Shown here one piece after another: positions 1 to 5,543 of a stretch of 5,543 nt of DNA; position 1 is the first letter of the stretch; each line of letters opens with the position of its first letter. Below the pieces are notes generated by a model. It was not told where the DNA came from and did no database searches. It saw only the letters and a list, made by a program, of their open reading frames with translations. A program made the translations under genes and the position numbers. Origin of the DNA: SKVR01 sp037441525 (GTDB taxonomy: Bacteria; Bacteroidota; Bacteroidia; Bacteroidales; UBA7960); contig JBBISA010000096.1 of NCBI GenBank assembly GCA_037441525.1, forward strand, positions 1-5,543, read 5' to 3'.

Positions 1-49
1 ATTTGCCACAACCAAGGTTATTTTTGCGCGAATAACTTGCATGTTGTGA

Positions 50-81
50 TTTGCTTTCAGTTAGTTCTTTGATGATATTTG
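50..81 (+). promoter_or_regulatory. Putative repeat-embedded promoter (repeat 43-88)
   Basis: TTTG at 50-53 is followed, after 20 bp, by GATATTTG at 74-81. Primary promoters in Bacteroidota are described as a TTG or TTTG near -33 and TAnnTTTG near -7; this pair fits except for the first T of the -7 element. Transcription would start around the repeat-spacer junction. That recalls the II-C array of Neisseria meningitidis, where promoters inside repeats make individual crRNAs. The motif is seen directly; the function is inferred. Confidence 0.4.
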
Positions 82-124
82 CCACAACAAAAACCTTATC
101 GCCACTGGCGTTATCGAGTTGTGA

Positions 125-156
125 TTTGCTTTCAGTTAGTTCTTTGATGATATTTG
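125..156 (+). promoter_or_regulatory. Putative repeat-embedded promoter (last repeat)
   Basis: This is the same motif in the terminal repeat: TTTG at 125-128, a 20-bp gap, then GATATTTG at 149-156. If active, it would start a transcript near 163 that contains no spacer and reads through the intergenic region to the terminator at 234-267. This is inferred from motif and spacing only. Confidence 0.35.
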
Positions 157-233
157 CCACAACATACCATGGCTTACTCATCAATATTTCAGTTTTTTAC
201 GATGTCATTTAGAATAGAAAAATTGTGGCAGGT

Positions 234-267
234 AAGTGCCTGTTGGATAAGCCAGCAGGCACTTTTT
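234..267 (+). terminator. Rho-independent terminator for the array transcript
   Basis: A 13-bp stem (234-246 with 252-264) has a single T-G wobble and a 5-base loop ATAAG. The lower stem is AAGTGCCTG against CAGGCACTT, and the run TTTTT at 263-267 closes it on the + strand. On the - strand the hairpin is followed by ACCTGCC, so there is no U-tract on the cas side. The polarity therefore fits the end of a + strand transcript from the array. It lies 3 bp past the cas2 stop codon, so the same hairpin could also protect the 3' end of the cas mRNA or stop it weakly. Confidence 0.85.
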
Positions 268-270
268 CAT

Positions 271-618
271 TCAGAATAGCTCCAGTTGCTGGGGTGTGGA
301 AGGCCGGTTGGTTTCTTTCGGGCCTCTGAAAAACTCCATTAAACCAAATTGTTTATCGGTAAGGGTAAATAGAATTACTTCTCCTTTTGGTGGAAGTATC
401 GATTTTACCCTACGTATATGAACATCTGCATTTTCACGGCTACTGCAATGACGTGTATAAATAGAAAACTGGAGCATGGTAAAGCCATCTTTCTGAAGGT
501 TCTTCCGGAATTGGGCATAGTCCTTCCGCTCTTTTTTGGTTTCTGTTGGCAGGTCAAAAAATACAAACACCCACATAATGCGGTATTGGTTAAGTCTGTC
601 GAGGCTGCTACCTTTCAC
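271..618 (-). CDS. cas2: CRISPR-associated protein Cas2 (type II-C)
   Basis: Cas2 forms the dimeric core of the Cas1-Cas2 complex that integrates new spacers. The 115-residue product has the ferredoxin-like Cas2 pattern: the first strand MWVFVFFDLPTETKK carries the conserved aspartate D22 (bases 553-555), followed by FRKNLQKDGFTMLQFSIY and a later strand EVILFTLTDKQFG. The length is normal for II-C Cas2. The start is GTG at 616-618, which overlaps the cas1 stop as GTGA, so translation is probably coupled to cas1. The only in-frame ATG is codon 15 (574-576), directly before the first strand; starting there would lose the YRI segment that usually precedes MWV in this group, so GTG is preferred. 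The gene is last in the operon, ends TGA, and is followed within 10 bp by a hairpin. It looks intact, but its partner cas1 carries a stop codon. Confidence 0.95.
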   Translation of the reverse strand: MKGSSLDRLNQYRIMWVFVFFDLPTETKKERKDYAQFRKNLQKDGFTMLQFSIYTRHCSSRENADVHIRRVKSILPPKGEVILFTLTDKQFGLMEFFRGPKETNRPSTPQQLELF

Positions 619-1526
619 ATTTCCGGATAATTTATTTTCTTCATAGTACCTTCGAAGCAGTCCATAAGACTGGCGGTTGTTCTTTGCATACCTACCATAA
701 GCGGACTGGTCATTTCTTTTATTTTTACATCAAGAACGGGTACCTGTAAAAGATGTGCTTTCATTTCCTTTGTAAGTTCTTCAGGTATTGACTCATTTTC
801 ATTCTCAAAAATCCACTCCAGAACCAGTTTATCAACAAAAGGCCTGTAGGGTTCCATAATATCATCGGCAAGACAAAAAGGGTTGTACTTATTACGATGA
901 TAAATACCCAGGGCAGGTAGGCAGCCGCTTGCTACCAGGCTGCGTGCAACAACAGCTCTTAAAATGGCATAACCATAGTTAAACATATTATTTGGAGGGT
1001 CACCTTCACGGTGCCGTGTCAGGTTTTTCTAGTCAATGGCTTCGAACAGGCATTTCCAGTAACAGGCTGCTGCTCTTCCTTCCATATTTTTGGGATCACC
1101 ACTTCCGGTTTGAGATCTCCAATACAATAGTTTCTGGTCATCGAAACCAAGTGTTTTTAAAACAGCAGCCTGGTTGAATAGTTTTGCCTGAACTGTTTGT
1201 TTCCATAACTGCTTTTTTAACGGTTCACTTGCTGATAGCTGGTACTGTAGCTTTTCAGTAAAAACATGATTGCTGCTCATTGGCAATACCAGACCATTGG
1301 GCATATGCCTGCAATCGCACCAAAGAATAGCTGCATTATTGTCAATCAGTGCATTGATCAGGCCATGCGTAACTGTTACCTGATGATGGTCAATCACCAG
1401 TAACCCGATATCTTCAACAGGCACCGATCTTTTTGGCTTATTTTCATCTTTAGGATCGATAACAAGCTGGTCTTTTTGTAGATTCAAATAGGCCTGATTG
1501 CCAAAATACAAAGTCCTTTTTATCAT
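615..1526 (-). pseudogene. cas1: Cas1 integrase (type II-C), interrupted by an in-frame TAG
   Basis: Cas1 is the metal-dependent integrase that inserts protospacers into the array. The ATG at 1524-1526 opens a 303-codon frame ending in TGA at 615-617, a normal II-C Cas1 length. Codon 166 is TAG (1029-1031) with no frame change. The part before it (165 residues, MIKRTLYFGN...) holds the N-terminal beta domain and the first catalytic glutamate E149, in NMEGRAAACYW (1080-1082). The part after it reads KNLTRHREGDPPNN and then MFNYGYAILRAVVARSL, as in intact Cas1 proteins. It contains the other catalytic residues, H210 (897-899) in GIYHRNKYN and E225 (852-854) in DDIMEPYRPF. The 165-residue product alone lacks two of the three metal ligands and should be inactive. 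An ATG at 984-986 could reinitiate, but that product would be an incomplete alpha domain. A recent nonsense mutation or a sequence error are the simplest explanations. The gene starts one base inside the cas9 stop (TAATG). Confidence 0.9.
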
Positions 1527-4500
1527 TATATTACTGGTCTTATGAATCCAAGAATATCATGTTGAACTTTTATAAGCACAGATTTCATATTTCTTCCAAA
1601 GTCATCAATCTCGACTTTGTTTGCTGCTCCAAACTCTTTGTTTTGCATTACAGGTACACTAATATTATGCTGTAGAAAAAATACTCTGTCTTGAGTCGTA
1701 TTAACCATTTTATAAATTGATTTGCTAATCTTTATTTTGTCTTTTTCCCAATCAATCATTTTAATATTTTCATCAGGATCAGGTATATAAACAAGGTCAT
1801 TTGGGCTTATTGTCCAATGACGATATCCCTCTATTGGTTGTACCACAGGAAGTTTATTTACTTTGGCTGCAATAATTTCATTAAATCCAATTGTTTTATA
1901 TTTCCTTTCACCAGTTTCGATATTCTCGTAGATCACGAAATACAGATTGGTGCCTTTGGCAGCTTCTACCCATTGGCTGGGGCGGATTGCAAATTTATTT
2001 CCGATGGGCTCGTAGGTTGATACTGTTGTAATCGGATGTTTAGCTTTTTTCCATAATTCTTCCAATCCTTCACCAGTAAAGGCTGCTTTAGCATTTCCAT
2101 CATAATTCCTTAAATGATCTAAAAGAAGTTGTTTAAGTCCTTTTCCTGTTTTGGTGTCGTATTCGGCTATTTTCTCTATGATTTTGTTTTCATTAAAGCT
2201 ATCATTGAGTTTTTCACGACTAACGGCAAACTCTTCAAAAAACCAGATGGTTATTTTTCCTGAAACGGGGTTGTTGCTTTGGTCCACCAAAGGATTTTCA
2301 GCGATCTCTTTTTTAATTTTTTTGATATCCCCACCCGTCTCCTGAATCAATTGCCTTAAGGCATTCTTAATCCTTTTGTCTGCAACATAATCTATTTTTT
2401 CTACTGCTTCGGCCAGGTTTACGCCTTTATATCTGCGTAGTTTTATAGTACCGGCTATGGTCTCCTTATGAAGTGCTTTTCTTACAGAAAAAAGATTATT
2501 ATTTTTCTGTGAAACCAATTTCTTGGTCCATCTCCCATCTTCAAGCACAAAACGGAAATACATATTGAACCCTTTTGATAATATTCGATTGCGATTTTTG
2601 TGGGAAACTATAATACTTTCCATTGCACTAAAAGTATCAGGGATAAAAGTTTTCCATGGAAGCCTGAAATCACGGGTTTTTTCAGAATTTAATAATTTTT
2701 TGAATTTGAATTTAGCTGATGGGTCATTCTGACCCGATAAGGTGTTAAGATATTGTACATGGCTGTTTGTTGTACAGGCAGTAATGAGCGCGTCAAGGGC
2801 ATGGTGCCGATGATCAATGCGCTTTTCATAACCTTCAAGATGAATTTTTCGTTGACCCTGATCAGTCGTTTCGTGTGTAATGAGTTTTTCACCGGTTATT
2901 TTTTCCAGCCTTTCAAACCTTGGTATCAGTAATTTTTTCATCATTTCGTTAAGCCCCCATTTCAGTTTGAGTTCACTGGTAATTTCACCCATGCTTACCC
3001 TAATACTTTCCTTTTCCACAATTTGAGAAAGATAAAGGTTGACCTGTCGTGCAATATAACGTGTATCATTTTTTTGCCTGTCGATAAAACCTTTTGGGAT
3101 TTCATCTTTTAATAGAAAATCTCTTTTCTTCTTTGAAAAGTTCTTGTTTACGTGGGCTATGTAATCTTCAATCGCCAGTAATTTACCCAATGAACTCCCA
3201 TTTCTGATATATTGCAAAGCGGTGCGGTTTCCTTTTTCTTCATTTGCCCAGGTTTCAACTATAACTTTGTTTCCCATGCTGTCATCAAAATATTTCGATC
3301 TGGGTATTATATGTTCTACCTCATAGTCTCCTGTAAACAAACGTGAAAGCATAATGGGTTTGCCTGTATAGGGTGATACACAGTTTTGCTCAGCCCATAA
3401 TCTGTACTTTTCAATTTCTGCCTTAGTAGGTTCAGTGATTTTTTTGAAAAATCTTTCAGTATAATTTATTCTGTCGAAATTACCGTTTTCTTCAAGCAAT
3501 CTGAGTTTTTCCACATCTGACGGTGAGTCAGGATTGCCTAGTTTTAACTCTTTTAAAATGGCCTGGATCCGAATTTTTTCATCCCGGTTTTTATCTCTAA
3601 TTCGGCTTAGTTTTTCTCTTTCTTTGGCTGTTCTATTCATGTCACGGGCCATTTCTACCCTGATTTCGTCTGGTTTGCCGTATTTATTCCAGATTGCTTT
3701 TGTTAATTGTATGGTTTCATTAAGCACTTGCTCAACAATAGGATTTCGGAGACTATTCTGTAATGGAAATTTTATATCTTCTGGTCTTTCCACTGGCTCA
3801 CCTTCACGCTCACTATGTTTGCCATAAACAACATAGGTTGCCAGATACTCAGGAAGACCCTGAAACTGCTCTTCATTTTTCATATTAATGAGCATTGTTC
3901 TGGTTTGGTCGTTTATATCCGGGTCATCTTCTGCATCCAGAATCTTTTGAATTCGGTTTTTTGTATTTGAATGAATCTTCTCATGGCTCCAGTATTCACC
4001 ACAGCTCATAACCTGTATTAGCTTTGTTAATGCTTTTTGCGAATATGCTGCATACCGCGGAATGAATGGGGGCAGTAATGACAGCTTTTTGGCAATATCA
4101 TCAGGTATATCGTAATTTTTTATTAGTGAATTCGCAATAGCAGTACTTTCTTCCACCGAATAAAATAAGTGCCAGAGATGGTTTAATGTATTAAAATCGT
4201 TGAGTAGGTACTCACCTTGTAAAAGGCCTAAGCGGTTAAATGCCTTCCTGAAAAAGTGTTTTGTTTGATTGCCAGGGAAGTCAGTGTCATCAGAATAGTT
4301 AAGTTTAAATTGTTTTGGCGATAATTTCAGGAATTTAGTAAGAATATAGGAAGCCTTGATTTGTTCCCGGGAATCAAACTCCTTGAAAAGTTCTGCTTTT
4401 TTGTTGTTATTAAGGATTTCTTCGGTAACATCTACATCAGTTTGTAGTTTGCCATTTAAATTTTTCTGAAGTTCAACTACCCTTATATTATGAATGGTTT

Positions 4501-5543
4501 TCCAGATGCGAAAAACCTGAAAAATTGGACTGCTAACAGGAGAAGCTTTTAGAAAAGGTGTGTAATCATGACCTTTTTTATTTTTCAGAACAATGTTTTT
4601 CTTTTCGAAGCGGCAGTTTCCAATTGATGATTTCTGAGATTTGAGTGGTCTTTGAAAATAAATTATGTCGTTCAAAAACACATGTAATAAATCATTGGCG
4701 ATAATCTCTTTCTGTTTCTGCTTGTTATGTTGATAGAGTTTAGCTGCAATTTCTGGCAAGAATGTTTTTTCATTAAGTTCCGGATGAAATTTTTTCTGAC
4801 ATTCCCAGATTGCTTTGAGTTCTTTTACCAAGATAGTTCTATCAAGAACCCTTTGTTTTATCCTGAAATTTGGATCTTTTCTTATTTGATTAAGATAATA
4901 TTCTCCGGGATGCAGTTTGCTGTTTATGATGTCTTTTTCAAGAGCTTCCTTACTTTTCTTCCATTCCGACTTATCAGGTAATGCTAACTCAATCCTGGTG
5001 CCTTGTTTCGATCTTTTAATCCGAATTTCAAGTTCCTGCTCTGTACCCACCCAGTCTGGTGCGTTGTCTCTTAAGATAGTCCCCGTGAAAAGTCCATCTG
5101 CAAGTTCTCTCTCAACTCCAATCTGAAATACTTTTTTATTCCTTGTTATTTCGCCGGTATCCAATACAGACTTAATCCTAACAATCTCCACTCTGGATTC
5201 ATTTTGAAGCTTTTCTTTTCCTGTTTCAATATCATCAATTTCAATCGTACTTCCATCATTTCCTTTACGGTTACTTTTAAACCCTCTGCGTTGATTAAAA
5301 TGATAGAGTAATCTTGCTAGCTCCTTAGTTTCAATTTTCTCACTCAGGCCTTTTTTTCTTAGAAAATATATAATCCAATCTTGGGGTAAGCCCTCAGTTT
5401 GAATGTTTAAATATTCAGAACATTCATCAATCGAATATTTTGAAAAGGGCAGAAAATCATTGATGTTATGCCTGTCTAAGCCATTAAACTTTTCTGGAAA
5501 GTTAGAGGGTAACCAGCCCAAAATCTTAAGTGTCTTAATTAGT
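1526..5543 (-). CDS. cas9: Cas9 endonuclease (type II-C), N-terminus beyond window
   Basis: Cas9 is the crRNA:tracrRNA-guided nuclease that cuts both strands of target DNA. The frame ends TAA (1526-1528) and is open through base 5543; the first in-window codons read LIKTLKILGWLPSNFPEKF, which follows the bridge helix in Bacteroidota Cas9s. RuvC-I and the arginine-rich helix are therefore outside, probably about 100 residues, giving an estimated 1,430-1,450 aa. The TTG at 5519-5521 is not the true start. Visible in order: the recognition-lobe segment ELARLLYHFNQRRGFKSNRK; RuvC-II DEIRVEMARD with its glutamate at 3653-3655; HNH GDYEVEHIIPRSKYF with catalytic histidine at 3311-3313 and a likely supporting asparagine at 3242-3244; RuvC-III DHRHHALDAL with histidine at 2801-2803 and aspartate at 2792-2794; then about 400 residues of C-terminal PAM-interacting region. 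There are no internal stops or missing visible catalytic residues. It is the first visible gene of the operon; its promoter lies off the right edge. Confidence 0.97.
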   Translation of the reverse strand, partial: LIKTLKILGWLPSNFPEKFNGLDRHNINDFLPFSKYSIDECSEYLNIQTEGLPQDWIIYFLRKKGLSEKIETKELARLLYHFNQRRGFKSNRKGNDGSTIEIDDIETGKEKLQNESRVEIVRIKSVLDTGEITRNKKVFQIGVERELADGLFTGTILRDNAPDWVGTEQELEIRIKRSKQGTRIELALPDKSEWKKSKEALEKDIINSKLHPGEYYLNQIRKDPNFRIKQRVLDRTILVKELKAIWECQKKFHPELNEKTFLPEIAAKLYQHNKQKQKEIIANDLLHVFLNDIIYFQRPLKSQKSSIGNCRFEKKNIVLKNKKGHDYTPFLKASPVSSPIFQVFRIWKTIHNIRVVELQKNLNGKLQTDVDVTEEILNNNKKAELFKEFDSREQIKASYILTKFLKLSPKQFKLNYSDDTDFPGNQTKHFFRKAFNRLGLLQGEYLLNDFNTLNHLWHLFYSVEESTAIANSLIKNYDIPDDIAKKLSLLPPFIPRYAAYSQKALTKLIQVMSCGEYWSHEKIHSNTKNRIQKILDAEDDPDINDQTRTMLINMKNEEQFQGLPEYLATYVVYGKHSEREGEPVERPEDIKFPLQNSLRNPIVEQVLNETIQLTKAIWNKYGKPDEIRVEMARDMNRTAKEREKLSRIRDKNRDEKIRIQAILKELKLGNPDSPSDVEKLRLLEENGNFDRINYTERFFKKITEPTKAEIEKYRLWAEQNCVSPYTGKPIMLSRLFTGDYEVEHIIPRSKYFDDSMGNKVIVETWANEEKGNRTALQYIRNGSSLGKLLAIEDYIAHVNKNFSKKKRDFLLKDEIPKGFIDRQKNDTRYIARQVNLYLSQIVEKESIRVSMGEITSELKLKWGLNEMMKKLLIPRFERLEKITGEKLITHETTDQGQRKIHLEGYEKRIDHRHHALDALITACTTNSHVQYLNTLSGQNDPSAKFKFKKLLNSEKTRDFRLPWKTFIPDTFSAMESIIVSHKNRNRILSKGFNMYFRFVLEDGRWTKKLVSQKNNNLFSVRKALHKETIAGTIKLRRYKGVNLAEAVEKIDYVADKRIKNALRQLIQETGGDIKKIKKEIAENPLVDQSNNPVSGKITIWFFEEFAVSREKLNDSFNENKIIEKIAEYDTKTGKGLKQLLLDHLRNYDGNAKAAFTGEGLEELWKKAKHPITTVSTYEPIGNKFAIRPSQWVEAAKGTNLYFVIYENIETGERKYKTIGFNEIIAAKVNKLPVVQPIEGYRHWTISPNDLVYIPDPDENIKMIDWEKDKIKISKSIYKMVNTTQDRVFFLQHNISVPVMQNKEFGAANKVEIDDFGRNMKSVLIKVQHDILGFIRPVI

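Larger units (their letters stand above)
1..163 (+). CRISPR. Type II-C CRISPR array, cas-proximal end (partial)
   Basis: The array supplies crRNAs to Cas9. Two full 46-bp repeats lie at 43-88 and 118-163 and are identical base for base. Bases 1-12 match the last 12 bp of the same repeat, so the array runs off the left edge. The repeat begins GTTGTGATTTGCTTTCAG and ends GATATTTGCCACAAC, with terminal GTTGTG/CACAAC inverted ends. The spacers are 13-42 (30 bp) and 89-117 (29 bp). The length and 5' end resemble 46-47 bp repeats of Bacteroidota II-C systems that I recall, which places the crRNA sense on the + strand; in II-C the 5' part of the repeat pairs with tracrRNA. No repeat follows 163, so this is the last unit on the side facing cas2. 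The leader, if there is one, would lie off the left edge. I did not recognise the origin of either spacer. Confidence 0.97.

Noticed and set aside
164..239. A further degenerate repeat-spacer unit after the last repeat
   Set aside because: Stepping 29-30 bp past 163 gives no sequence aligning to the repeat beyond short chance matches.
164..270. A tracrRNA in the array-cas2 gap, using the strong hairpin as its terminator
   Set aside because: The gap has no complement to the 5' half of the repeat, which must pair with tracrRNA, and no nexus hairpin. Only an 8-nt complement to the repeat 3' end is present.
418..630. + strand reading frames opposite cas2, cas1 and cas9 (also near 992, 1817, 2151, 2523, 3534, 4727 and 4917)
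   Set aside because: They lie antisense to strongly supported cas genes, encode low-complexity F/S/L-rich peptides and have no recognisable domain.
615..986. A separate gene starting at the ATG at 984-986
   Set aside because: It lies in the same frame as the upstream cas1 half and begins inside a conserved Cas1 block, so it is the second half of one interrupted gene.
1029..1031. TAG recoded as an amino acid (code 15-like, or pyrrolysine)
   Set aside because: It is the only in-frame TAG among roughly 1,750 codons of the three genes, and glutamine is otherwise CAA or CAG. I know of no such recoding in cellular Bacteroidota, and no readthrough element is visible.
2689..2892. A 67-codon frame on the - strand within cas9
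   Set aside because: It lies wholly inside the RuvC-III part of cas9 in another frame and resembles no family I know.
5519..5521. TTG as the start codon of a 1,331-residue Cas9
   Set aside because: The frame stays open to the window edge, and the residues before the TTG match the usual Cas9 sequence after the bridge helix. RuvC-I is necessarily further upstream.

Overview
This 5,543-base window holds most of a type II-C CRISPR-Cas locus. It probably comes from a member of the Bacteroidota. The grounds are the very large Cas9, the style of the Cas1 and Cas2 sequences, the AT-rich coding DNA, the weak Shine-Dalgarno signals and a 46-bp repeat opening GTTGTGATTTGCTTTC, which resembles the 46-47 bp II-C repeats I recall from Bacteroides and Flavobacterium. 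No csn2 or cas4 lies in the window, which fits II-C rather than II-A or II-B.

Layout from left to right. Bases 1-163 are the end of a CRISPR array: the last 12 bp of one repeat, then two full identical repeats separated by 30- and 29-bp spacers. The array continues beyond the left edge. Bases 164-270 are a short intergenic stretch with a strong intrinsic terminator (234-267) whose T-tract is on the + strand. The cas operon is on the - strand and points toward the array: cas9 (1526 to beyond 5543), then cas1 (615-1526), then cas2 (271-618). The junctions are tight: TAATG between cas9 and cas1, and GTGA between cas1 and cas2.

Two genes need care. The cas9 reading frame stays open to the right edge, so its N-terminus (RuvC-I and the bridge helix) lies outside the window. 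The RuvC-II glutamate, the HNH histidine and the RuvC-III histidine and aspartate are all visible. The cas1 gene is full length but has an in-frame TAG at codon 166. This stop separates catalytic E149 from H210 and E225. Unless it is a sequencing error or is suppressed, Cas1 cannot be active and this locus cannot acquire spacers by itself. Interference by Cas9 with existing spacers would not need Cas1.

Repeat orientation, a Bacteroidota-type promoter-like motif inside each repeat, and the terminator polarity all suggest that the array is transcribed on the + strand, convergent with the cas operon. I found no tracrRNA in the window. It is expected upstream of cas9 or beyond the left end of the array. 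I see no wholly new system here. The most notable points are the amber-interrupted cas1 inside an otherwise intact locus and the repeat-embedded promoter architecture.
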